From positions 1 through 20,708 of the IMG/VR virus record IMGVR_UViG_3300006917_000192: a stretch of DNA of 20,708 nucleotides, one strand, 5' to 3'. The notes under the pieces are model-generated. The model was not told the DNA's origin, ran no database searches, and was given only the letters and a program-made list of their open reading frames with translations. The first letter of the stretch is position 1. Each line of letters opens with the position of its first letter. Positions 6,050-13,113 of the stretch are shown here, piece by piece. The position numbers and the translations under genes are program-made. Source of the DNA: a virus.

Positions 6050-6958
6050 ATGACAACATCTTTTGCACAACTTAAAAACAATCGTCAGTCACAGTTTGAA
6101 AAGCTTGCCAGCGAGATCAATAAGCAAGGTGCTTATGAATCTAAGGACGACAATCGCTTTTGGAAGCCTGAGACTGATAAGGCTGGTAATGGGTACGCGG
6201 TAATTCGCTTCCTGCCCGCACCCGCAGGCGAGGACACTCCTTTTGTTCGTATCTGGGATCATGGATTTCAGGGTCCAGGCGGTTGGTATATTGAAAAGTC
6301 ACTAACTACTCTTGGTCAGAAGGATCCGGTATCTGAGTACAACACTCAACTCTGGAACTCAGGCGTTGAAGAAAACAAGGAAGTTGTTCGTAAGCAGAAG
6401 CGCCGTCTACACTACATCAGCAACATTTATGTAGTCAAGGATCCAGCTAATCCTCAGAACGAAGGCAAAGTCTTTCTTTACCAGTATGGTAAGAAGATCT
6501 TTGATAAGCTCAATGACCTAATGACTCCTCAGTTTCAGGATGAAGAACCAGTAAACCCATTTGATTTTTGGGAAGGTTCTAACTTCAAGCTCAAGATTCG
6601 TCAGGTTGAAGGGTATCGTAACTATGATAAGTCTGAGTTTGACTCTAAGTCACCTTTGCTGAATGACGATGAAGAACTAGAAAAGGTTTGGAAGCAAGAG
6701 CATTCGCTCAAGGCTTTCCTTGAGCCTTCTAACTTCAAGTCATATGATGAACTTAAGACGAGGCTTCATCGAGTTCTTGGTTGGAATCAGAATCAGTTTG
6801 AGGAACGTGCAAAAATCAGTGAATCAGCTGAAACAGCAAGTCTTCATGCTGAAGCTCCTACTTTCAAGGCTAAGCAAGCAAAGTCTACTGAGGAAGTATC
6901 GTGGGATGATGACGACGAAGGGCTAGATTTCTTTAAGAAGCTAGCTGAAGAAGACTAA
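6050..6958 (+). CDS. 32: gp32 single-stranded DNA-binding protein
   Basis: A 302-residue protein, same length class as T4 gp32 (301). It coats single-stranded DNA in replication, recombination and repair. The core matches: VIRFLPAP, ISNIYVVKDPANPQNEGKVFLYQYGKKIFDKLNDLM (T4 [35 protein letters not shown]), FWEGSNFKLKIRQVEGYRNYDKSEF, and an acidic C-terminal tail from about 286 (DDDDEGLDFFKKLAEED) that in T4 recruits partners. There is no cysteine in the protein, so the T4 zinc site is lost; DPVSEY (92-97) stands where T4 has CPVCQY. Codons differ from the neighbours: more AAG, GGT and CGT, as for a highly expressed gene. Its stop overlaps the convergent gene by 4 nt. Confidence 0.97.
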   Translation: MTTSFAQLKNNRQSQFEKLASEINKQGAYESKDDNRFWKPETDKAGNGYAVIRFLPAPAGEDTPFVRIWDHGFQGPGGWYIEKSLTTLGQKDPVSEYNTQLWNSGVEENKEVVRKQKRRLHYISNIYVVKDPANPQNEGKVFLYQYGKKIFDKLNDLMTPQFQDEEPVNPFDFWEGSNFKLKIRQVEGYRNYDKSEFDSKSPLLNDDEELEKVWKQEHSLKAFLEPSNFKSYDELKTRLHRVLGWNQNQFEERAKISESAETASLHAEAPTFKAKQAKSTEEVSWDDDDEGLDFFKKLAEED

Positions 6959-8712
6959 GCTACAGCAAAATAGTCAGAGTAACTTCTCTGAATAGCATTG
7001 GCTGGCGCTTTGGAACTTCCAACTCCAGCGCCAGCCATTCTTTGTGTATTTTCAATTTGAGGCATTGGCTGCGAAGCCATAGCAGTTTGAACAACAATTT
7101 GTTGCTGTTGTTCTTCTGCTTCTTCTGTTGAAGCTTTAACTTCTTGAGACGCTTGAGCAATAGTTGAACCAGTTGAAGCTGGTGCGGTTTCTGCTGGAAT
7201 TGCAGGAGCTTGCGCTGCTTCTGCCACCATTGTTTCTGGCTCAGATGCTTGAAGAATATCTACTGATCCAATTCTGAATCCTTCCATTTTTTGCATAGTG
7301 TTGACTATAGCTATTTGCTCATCGGAGCTATATTCACTCATCTGCTTATCTTCTCCGCCTACAGCACTTAAAACCGATTGATAATATCTTTCGCTATCAT
7401 TTTCATTAGGCGGAGCATAACGATATATAGCTTGTTTTAGTGATAAGTTTCTATAACCAGAACCTTTAAAAATCAAATCGATCTTTGCTTGCCTTCCCAT
7501 TTCATATGTTGGGAATATAGCAAATCTTCCATCTGTTCCTATTGCACCTTTGCCTTTAGCAAAATCACCATAAGATATATTTCCTGGATTGTTATTTCTC
7601 CAATTTCTATCACCTTTTCTTTTTTGGATACTTCCATCTTCCATCTCTAAAACATTATAGCCAGGACCAATTTCCAATATTTTAACTACAGTTCCAGGAG
7701 CACCAGAAACTGCGGTCCCCGGTGATATCGTTTTTGCTTTACCATAAGATTTAGTTTTCTTTTCTTTTACTGCATCTGCAGATGGTTTTTCTGGTGAAAC
7801 CTTATAAGAGCTTACAGAAGATCCTTGGCTTTCTGCCCAATCAGATAAAGGTAAAGTTCCAGATTCAACTCTAGTAACGTCTGGACCACTACTTTTTTGC
7901 TCCATTCTAGCATCAAAAGCTTCTTCTTCAGCTCTAATCATTTCATCATAAGCATTAGAAGATACTGGTTTAGGCGGTGGAGGAGCTGGAGTTCCGTACT
8001 CTGGTGGCTTATATTCTCCACCAAATTGAGCACTTTCTGTAGCACCAAATGATCCAGTACTTCCTACAGTAAGCTGAACTTCTGGTTGCTTTCCAGCATC
8101 TTTACCTTTTGCAATATCATCTGCCGCGCTTTGTGTTAATTCTTTGACAATATCAGGTAAATTATCTTTTAAGAATGTAGGCAAAGACGATATAACACCT
8201 ACAAATGTTTCTTCAACTGAAAGAACTAATGATCTCCACAACTCTGAAACAGTATCTTTTAAGTAATTGCCTATAGGAGTGAAGACATACTTGTCTATAG
8301 CTTTTTGAATATTTTTAAATAACAAAAGTATGATGTCTTTAAAAGACATCTTCATTATATCTGGTAAATCCCCAAACATCTTTTTAATTTTATCAAAGTT
8401 AGCAAATAGCAACGGAAGTAATACAACAATAAAACCCAACGCATTCTTAATTATCTTAAAAAAGCTTCCCTCTTCTTCTGATTCTGCTTCTTCAATTTCT
8501 TCTCCAGTTTCATCAACAGGAACAGCTTCTGGTTGATCACTTTCTTTTTCTAGAAAAGTTTCTACTTTTGCTGCTTCAACTGCTTGTTCTTTTTCATAAA
8601 GATTTAATTCAAGTGATTTAACAGAATTAGCAAATAAGCTAACTTCTGATAAAATATTCTTTAGTATTTCTTGTTTAGTTTCTTTGATATTTTCATTTTC
8701 TTTCTCGTTCAT
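6955..8712 (-). CDS. virion structural protein with peptidoglycan-hydrolase-like domain
   Basis: A 585-residue protein. Parts in order: charged coiled-coil-like N-terminus (about 1-50); Glu-rich linker (about 57-82); a strongly hydrophobic segment NALGFIVVLLPLLFANF (90-106); helices to about 200; Gly/Pro-rich linker with APPPPKP (243-249); a block at 255-295 shared with the upstream gene; then a domain about 368-485 starting DRNWRNNNPGNISYG, with GAIGTDGRFAIFPTYEMGRQA and QAIYRYAPPNENDSERY. The NNPGNI...GRFAIF pattern is common in phage lysozyme- or transglycosylase-like virion domains. The C-terminus is Ala/Gln-rich. It probably sits in the tail or hub and opens peptidoglycan at entry. It starts by ATGA overlap with the gene before it. 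Confidence 0.82.
   Translation of the reverse strand: MNEKENENIKETKQEILKNILSEVSLFANSVKSLELNLYEKEQAVEAAKVETFLEKESDQPEAVPVDETGEEIEEAESEEEGSFFKIIKNALGFIVVLLPLLFANFDKIKKMFGDLPDIMKMSFKDIILLLFKNIQKAIDKYVFTPIGNYLKDTVSELWRSLVLSVEETFVGVISSLPTFLKDNLPDIVKELTQSAADDIAKGKDAGKQPEVQLTVGSTGSFGATESAQFGGEYKPPEYGTPAPPPPKPVSSNAYDEMIRAEEEAFDARMEQKSSGPDVTRVESGTLPLSDWAESQGSSVSSYKVSPEKPSADAVKEKKTKSYGKAKTISPGTAVSGAPGTVVKILEIGPGYNVLEMEDGSIQKRKGDRNWRNNNPGNISYGDFAKGKGAIGTDGRFAIFPTYEMGRQAKIDLIFKGSGYRNLSLKQAIYRYAPPNENDSERYYQSVLSAVGGEDKQMSEYSSDEQIAIVNTMQKMEGFRIGSVDILQASEPETMVAEAAQAPAIPAETAPASTGSTIAQASQEVKASTEEAEEQQQQIVVQTAMASQPMPQIENTQRMAGAGVGSSKAPANAIQRSYSDYFAVA
7828..7950 (-). repeat. copy 1 of a 41-residue block shared by two virion genes
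   Basis: Residues 255-295 of the 585-residue protein (YDEMIRAEEEAFDARMEQ ... LPLSDWAESQ) match the second copy at 8949-9071 in about 31 of 41 positions. The DNA is also alike, so the block was probably duplicated or exchanged between these adjacent genes. Confidence 0.85.
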
Positions 8713-10487
8713 CTAGCAATCGCTCCTGAAAAATTAGTATCAGAAACAAATAGCTGAGACATAATATTTCCTAGAGTTGGAGAAGGATCTGGAACATCAT
8801 TTATATTCCAAGAATCACCAGGTTTTATCATTGGTCTTTGATTTCGTTGTTGAGTAGGAGCATTGATAATAATTGGTCTTAGTGGTTTAGGTGCTTGAGC
8901 TTGCACACTTGCATTTCCTATTTGCTCACCCATCATATTAGCTTTCTGCTGTTCAACCCAATTTGATAAAGGTAAAGTGCCAGATTCAACTTTAGTGACA
9001 TTTGGTCCACTATTTTTTTGTTCCATCCTAGCGTCAAAAGCAGCTTCTTCAGATTCTATTTTTTGATCATATGTTTGAGGTGTTTGAGTTGCAGAAGATT
9101 CTGGTACTGCATCTTCTGTGCCATACGCTCCATAAGACGGTGTTCCTTTACCGGTTGAAGCGTCAACAGTGTTTGACGTATCAATAGGAATCGCATTAGG
9201 ATTCCTAGTAGGCATTGGCTTAGCTTCTAATTCAGTTTCTCCTGCACTTTTTATTACTGGGTCCGCTTCAGCTTTAACACCTTCTTTTTCAAGAGCTTCT
9301 CTAGCTGCTTTCCTTTGTTCTGTTGTACCTAATAATTTAGTCTTGTAATCATCTTGTGTAACCATTGTAGCATCTGGAAACATTTGAGCTACTTTAGCAT
9401 CTAATAAATCTGTTCCTGATTTATTTTCTGATGCTACATCTGCTGCAGTCTTCTTCTTTCCAATAAGACTTCTTTTTTCATCTACCGTTAATGTACCTTC
9501 AACCATTTTCCATTTTTTGTCTGGAGATAGACTTTTAAACGTCTCGGCATCTTTAGATTTTAAAATCTTTTGAACTTTTCCTGCAATTATTCCTCTTACA
9601 CTACTTCCTTTTTGTCTAATATCTTCGGGCGCAGCGTCCATCACTTCTTTAGTAATGTTGTTTGCTTCTACATATGGCGCTGCTTCTGCAGCTCTTTCAG
9701 CATCCCATTTTTCTTTTGCTTCTTCTTCTCTTTTCTTATCTCCGTATTCACCAATAGCAGATACACCTTTCATCAACAATGCAGCAAATCCAGTCGCTGC
9801 TAATGCTGCGAGTCCCAAAGGTGAAACTAAAAATCCTAACAATGATTTTAGAAACCAGCCCGTTGTGCTAAACAAAGCTTTGGTTAATAAGTTTAATATT
9901 ACACCTTTACCTGCATAAAGAATCGTAGCTAATCCTGCAGACTTCAATATATCCATTCCAGTAATGCTTCCAATCACTTCTTTATCGAGGAAGTTACTAA
10001 CGATTGGTGCCAAATCATTTTTAAAGAACTTAGGAAGATCATTCGTAAACCAATCAAAAGCTTTTTTCAAAGTTTCTTTTATTTTTTCAGGGTCATCACC
10101 TAATTCTTTTAAATAATCAAGAATAGCAGGAGAAAATGCAAATAATGCTAATCCAGCTGCTCCTAGTAATCCACCACCTTTTTTCTTTCTTTTTGTATTA
10201 CTTTCCGCATCATCGTTAATGTTTATTGCATCAACTGTTGGTTCTTCTGGTAAAGCAATTGCTTCTTGATTGCTTGTTAAAAGTTTGATAACATTATCAA
10301 ATGATTGATTAATCTTGATAAAGTTTGACAATATGTCTTTTAAGATCGACTTTTCTGCTTCTATCTGCTCTTTTTTAGCCTCAATCGGCTTATCAAAAAA
10401 GTTATTTCTTATAACTTCTTCTTCTTTATAATCTAAATCCAATTTGGACTTAAGAATAAACAGAGCTTTTTCTGATATGTTAATCAT
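8709..10487 (-). CDS. tape-measure-like tail protein
   Basis: I start at ATG 10487 (592 residues, MINISEKALFIL), 4 nt after the preceding gene's stop; the 15-codon longer form starting at 10532 lies inside that gene. Residues 1-75 are helical; a Lys-rich KRKKKGGG (about 99-106) is followed by hydrophobic segments at about 106-125, 180-205 and 210-240 (GWFLKSLLGFLVSPLGLAALAATGFAALLM). Then come charged helices, and a Pro/Gln-rich end (QAQAPKPLRPIIINAP). Length close to T4 gp29 (590), hydrophobic centre and place in the 26-51-x cluster suggest a tape measure (gp29-like), but I see no decisive motif. Residues about 473-513 repeat a block of the next gene. Confidence 0.7.
   Translation of the reverse strand: MINISEKALFILKSKLDLDYKEEEVIRNNFFDKPIEAKKEQIEAEKSILKDILSNFIKINQSFDNVIKLLTSNQEAIALPEEPTVDAININDDAESNTKRKKKGGGLLGAAGLALFAFSPAILDYLKELGDDPEKIKETLKKAFDWFTNDLPKFFKNDLAPIVSNFLDKEVIGSITGMDILKSAGLATILYAGKGVILNLLTKALFSTTGWFLKSLLGFLVSPLGLAALAATGFAALLMKGVSAIGEYGDKKREEEAKEKWDAERAAEAAPYVEANNITKEVMDAAPEDIRQKGSSVRGIIAGKVQKILKSKDAETFKSLSPDKKWKMVEGTLTVDEKRSLIGKKKTAADVASENKSGTDLLDAKVAQMFPDATMVTQDDYKTKLLGTTEQRKAAREALEKEGVKAEADPVIKSAGETELEAKPMPTRNPNAIPIDTSNTVDASTGKGTPSYGAYGTEDAVPESSATQTPQTYDQKIESEEAAFDARMEQKNSGPNVTKVESGTLPLSNWVEQQKANMMGEQIGNASVQAQAPKPLRPIIINAPTQQRNQRPMIKPGDSWNINDVPDPSPTLGNIMSQLFVSDTNFSGAIAR
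8949..9071 (-). repeat. copy 2 of the shared 41-residue block
   Basis: Residues about 473-513 of the tape-measure-like protein (YDQKIESEEAAFDARMEQ ... LPLSNWVEQQ) match copy 1 at 7828-7950. Both copies lie after a Pro/Gly-rich linker, which suggests an equivalent docking role. Confidence 0.85.
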
Positions 10488-10491
10488 TGAT

Positions 10492-10761
10492 TTATTTCTT
10501 ATTAGCCCAGGTTGCGAATCCCATGTAAGCACCTACGATAGAAGCCATGGCTATGTAAAACATATCGAGAATATTCTCCAAAGATTTTATTCTTGCAGAA
10601 TCTACTAAAGGTGTAAAGAGAACAGCCGTGTATACTGCTAAGCAAATCATAGCAACCCAAGCCATTCTTCTTCTGTTTTTAAATTTATCTTCTGTTATTT
10701 GTTCTTCCACTTTAGTAACTTTCCCATCGCCATTTAAGTCTATGTTGTCTTGTTCTGGCAT
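10492..10761 (-). CDS. two-helix membrane protein with EF-hand-like loop
   Basis: An 89-residue protein. Residues 5-19 (DNIDLNGDGKVTKVE) look like a calcium-binding EF-hand/dockerin loop (D8-x-N10-x-D12-G13). Two predicted membrane segments follow: about 33-53 (MAWVAMICLAVYTAVLFTPLV) and 64-86 (ILDMFYIAMASIVGAYMGFATW), with basic KNRRR before the first. Size and shape fit a holin-like or other small phage membrane protein, but it lies in the tail-assembly cluster, far from the hydrolase, so lysis is only one option. The ATG at 10761 lies 2 nt after the stop of the small gene before it. Confidence 0.8.
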   Translation of the reverse strand: MPEQDNIDLNGDGKVTKVEEQITEDKFKNRRRMAWVAMICLAVYTAVLFTPLVDSARIKSLENILDMFYIAMASIVGAYMGFATWANKK

Positions 10762-10763
10762 CT

Positions 10764-10904
10764 TTATGGCTTCTCTCTTCTTTCCTTTTCTTCTTTAAGG
10801 TACTGCAAAAGCATCTCGACATATATGTCCCTCTCGAATGGTATAAGCTCATCTATTTCAGTTATCGAATATTTGTGGTGCTGAGCCAACGCAAAAACAG
10901 TCAT
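10764..10904 (-). CDS. small hub-assembly protein (gp51-like candidate), start uncertain
   Basis: From the ATG at 10904 the frame encodes 46 residues starting MTVFALAQHHKYSITEIDEL and containing IPFERDIYVEMLLQYL, ending TAA at 10764-10766. The same frame is open upstream to about 10967 and reads KRFFYVGLSHNSLKNYYMTVF, which looks like real protein overlapping the end of gene 26. The true start may therefore be non-ATG (CTG at 10934 or ATT at 10967). It lies directly after gene 26, where T4 has gene 51, a baseplate hub assembly catalyst; marine T4-like phages have a short protein of this type here. Position and pattern support the call, but no function is proven. Confidence 0.7.
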   Translation of the reverse strand: MTVFALAQHHKYSITEIDELIPFERDIYVEMLLQYLKEEKERREKP

Positions 10905-10936
10905 GTAATAGTTTTTGAGACTATTGTGACTCAGCC

Positions 10937-11635
10937 CTACGTAAAAAAATCTTTTAATGTACTCAATTTAATTTTACGAGTATTACCTAATGAATTTTCA
11001 TATTTAATTTCATGATATAACTTAGGCATCGTCGTAAAGAAGTTCTCTATTTTTTTAAATGATTTTGTATCCAAATTTTCTATAAAATCTATCAGTTCTT
11101 CTTCAGTGCTATCTTTTGCAGGGTAAACTTTTTCTTTATCGTAAATTACATCTATACAATTTATAAGAATTTTATTTAGCATGTCATTATCATCGGAAGC
11201 TTTTGATACTTTTTCTCCAACTTTTATATTGGGATATTTTAAAATCATTCCTATCTCTTCATTTATTTGAATTTTATTTGAATGATTCTCATCGAATATA
11301 ACTTCAATATCATCCAAGTTTAATTCAAATTCGTATATTTGATCGTCTTCTGTGTCCCTATAACGAAGCTTTACTATATTATTGACAGATCTAGCTCTCA
11401 GCTTTAGAAAAATATATTCAACGTCAAATGTAGTAAGCTTATCAGTATCTATGTTATCTAAGCAGCAATTATTGATTATTTGTTGCAAAGCTAACACTTC
11501 TTCGTTATCGTTCGATTGCTGTGCCATTAACAAAAGCTTTTCTTCTTTTACAAGAAAAGGACGAAATTTAAGTTCTTTCTGTAAAGAAGGAATCTTAATA
11601 AAAAACATCGGCGTTTGAATCTTTGGTAAAGCCAT
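10937..11635 (-). CDS. 26: gp26 baseplate hub assembly protein
   Basis: A 232-residue protein (T4 gp26 208). The start MALPKIQTPMFFIKIPSLQKELKFRPFLVKEEKLLLMAQQS and the following DVEYIFLKLRARSVNNIVKLRYR are typical of gp26/tail-assembly-chaperone-like proteins of T4-like phages. The middle is acidic with beta strands (YEFELNLDDIEVIF) and the C-terminus is helical (FFTTMPKLYHEIKYENSLGN). It acts in assembly of the central hub of the baseplate. The ATG at 11635 follows TAGGAG. The small gp51-like gene follows at once, as 26 and 51 are neighbours in T4. Confidence 0.85.
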   Translation of the reverse strand: MALPKIQTPMFFIKIPSLQKELKFRPFLVKEEKLLLMAQQSNDNEEVLALQQIINNCCLDNIDTDKLTTFDVEYIFLKLRARSVNNIVKLRYRDTEDDQIYEFELNLDDIEVIFDENHSNKIQINEEIGMILKYPNIKVGEKVSKASDDNDMLNKILINCIDVIYDKEKVYPAKDSTEEELIDFIENLDTKSFKKIENFFTTMPKLYHEIKYENSLGNTRKIKLSTLKDFFT

Positions 11636-11652
11636 TCTATATAACTCCTATA

Positions 11653-12492
11653 TTATCTAAAAACACCCAATCCAGTGCTTATTATATTTGCGTTGTTGAC
11701 TAAGTTTATAGCATCTCCAACACCCTGTGGTTTCTTGAGAGTAGCTAAAGTTTGTACTATTGTTCCAGCCTTAATTAACTTTTGAACAAATGAAAGACCA
11801 GTAGTGACACCTTCAGTTGCAGAAAATTGTTGAGAGACCCATGACTTATAATAGAAACTAGCATTGAATGTCATGAATCCTGAGTTATCGGCCCATTGTA
11901 GAGGCACCTGTGATAACCTATATGGAAAAGCATCTGTTAGTTTATACAACAAAATTCTATCTGAATATGTGTTATAAACCGAAATCTCCATTGAACATGT
12001 ATAATCGTCTCTATATCCGACTTTATAAAAATTTGTTCCCGGAGGTCCGCCATCGGTGTTTGTTTGAAATTCTACGATTGAAGTTAGCCAATTATGAAAA
12101 AGAGACATAACAGCACCTGCGCCATCACCAATAAATGTAAGATCTATGTCTCCATAGATAGCTGCATGAGGAAACCTTTCGACTGCACCTATTCCATTAG
12201 GAATGTTTTCATCGACAGCTATATCTATTCCAGGAAGATCAGCTTTCATTGTGAAAAAAGAAAGTGTCCTCGGGCCTTGAGAAGACAAAAAATAAGATCC
12301 AAATGTTCCAGCCGTAATTTTTGGATACATCGTCACTAAAAACAAGTTAGTAGGTAAAACCCCGTCATATTGACTAAGTGTAGATTTAAATTCTTCTATA
12401 GAAAAACCAACAGTTTTTCTTTGAGGCATAGTTCCATTAAGACCGATAACTGATCCTAATTTACCGGTTATGGAATCTAAGATTGTTGCCAT
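11653..12492 (-). CDS. tail-tube-fold virion protein (gp19/gp54-like)
   Basis: A 279-residue protein whose middle (about 50-215) has the pattern of the tail-tube superfamily: LFLVTMYPKI, LSFFTMKADLPGIDIA, a strand pair AAIYGDIDLTFIGD, the helix MSLFHNWLTSIVEF, a final YRDDYTCSMEISVYN, then FPYRLSQVPLQWADN and FMTFNASFYYKSW. Such proteins form the tube (gp19) or its first rings on the baseplate (gp48, gp54). Since gp48 is elsewhere in the window and this gene lies in the hub cluster, a gp54-like or other baseplate-tube junction role is more likely than the main tube, but I cannot separate them. The ribosome binding site is AAGGAAA. Confidence 0.78.
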   Translation of the reverse strand: MATILDSITGKLGSVIGLNGTMPQRKTVGFSIEEFKSTLSQYDGVLPTNLFLVTMYPKITAGTFGSYFLSSQGPRTLSFFTMKADLPGIDIAVDENIPNGIGAVERFPHAAIYGDIDLTFIGDGAGAVMSLFHNWLTSIVEFQTNTDGGPPGTNFYKVGYRDDYTCSMEISVYNTYSDRILLYKLTDAFPYRLSQVPLQWADNSGFMTFNASFYYKSWVSQQFSATEGVTTGLSFVQKLIKAGTIVQTLATLKKPQGVGDAINLVNNANIISTGLGVFR

Positions 12493-12495
12493 CTT

Positions 12496-13113
12496 TTATT
12501 TCCTTTTCTGTATTTGTGCTAGACTTTCTTTCCAAACTTGTGTCTCTGACTTTTTTTGAAATCTTTGTAAAGGCAGAAACAAAGCTAACTCCCATTCGCT
12601 TGGAGGAATGAAAGCAATCTTGGATCGAATTTGACTATTTAAGTAGGTCTTTACACATGGAGCAAAAAATCTAAAATTTCTTTGCGAATTTAAATAAGAA
12701 TAAGTCATTTTTTGCAATCGAGTAGTATCTTTTTTATAATCATTTGAGTTAGATAGAATATACAAGTTGTCCATCAATATAGCTCGATACGTAGGAGGCA
12801 AGTAGTGTAAATTTAATCCTAAAAAACCAGATTTTGTTATGTTAAACGGAAAAACTATGGGAAACGTATCATAATAATTTAATGTTTGTTTAGTTTTGGG
12901 GTTATAATTAAAGAGATATAAACTACCTATTTCACGAATAGATCTTATTCCAGTTACATGTTTTCTATCATTTATCGTGTTCAATGGAGATAGAGATGTC
13001 TTATTGATGGTCTCAGATTTAGTTCTGAACCACTCTCTTGACTTTCTATCATTCTCAAACTTCTGAGAATGACTTTGTTCGAGCAATTGCGTGTAAGAAT
13101 CTTTTGTAGCCAT
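12496..13113 (-). CDS. conserved T4-like virion/assembly protein, unidentified
   Basis: A 205-residue protein overlapping gp4 by TAATG. The first 60 residues are polar and basic; the core reads IGSLYLFNYNPKTKQTLNYYDTFPIVFPF, GFLGLNLHYLPPTYRAILMDNLY and FAPCVKTYLNSQIRSKIAFIPPSEWELALFLPLQRF. Proteins with YDTFP and GLNLHYLPP are widespread in T4-like phages, so this is a real family. In T4, gene 2 (DNA end protector) is next to gene 4, so a gp2-like role is an option, but this is by position only. No membrane or enzyme motif is visible. Confidence 0.8.
   Translation of the reverse strand: MATKDSYTQLLEQSHSQKFENDRKSREWFRTKSETINKTSLSPLNTINDRKHVTGIRSIREIGSLYLFNYNPKTKQTLNYYDTFPIVFPFNITKSGFLGLNLHYLPPTYRAILMDNLYILSNSNDYKKDTTRLQKMTYSYLNSQRNFRFFAPCVKTYLNSQIRSKIAFIPPSEWELALFLPLQRFQKKSETQVWKESLAQIQKRK

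Noticed and set aside
6720-6926. 68-residue open frame inside gene 32
   Set aside because: Alternate-frame shadow of gp32 with no ribosome binding site and no family pattern.
8330-8536. Plus-strand open frame opposite the 585-residue structural gene
   Set aside because: Antisense shadow; the minus-strand protein has clear domains and coupling to its neighbour.
9570-9918. Two overlapping plus-strand open frames opposite the tape-measure-like gene
   Set aside because: Antisense shadows with skewed composition (Ser/Phe runs) and no start signals.
10488-10532. Longer start of the tape-measure-like protein
   Set aside because: The added 15 residues overlap the end of the membrane protein gene in another frame; ATG at 10487, 4 nt after that stop, is more natural.
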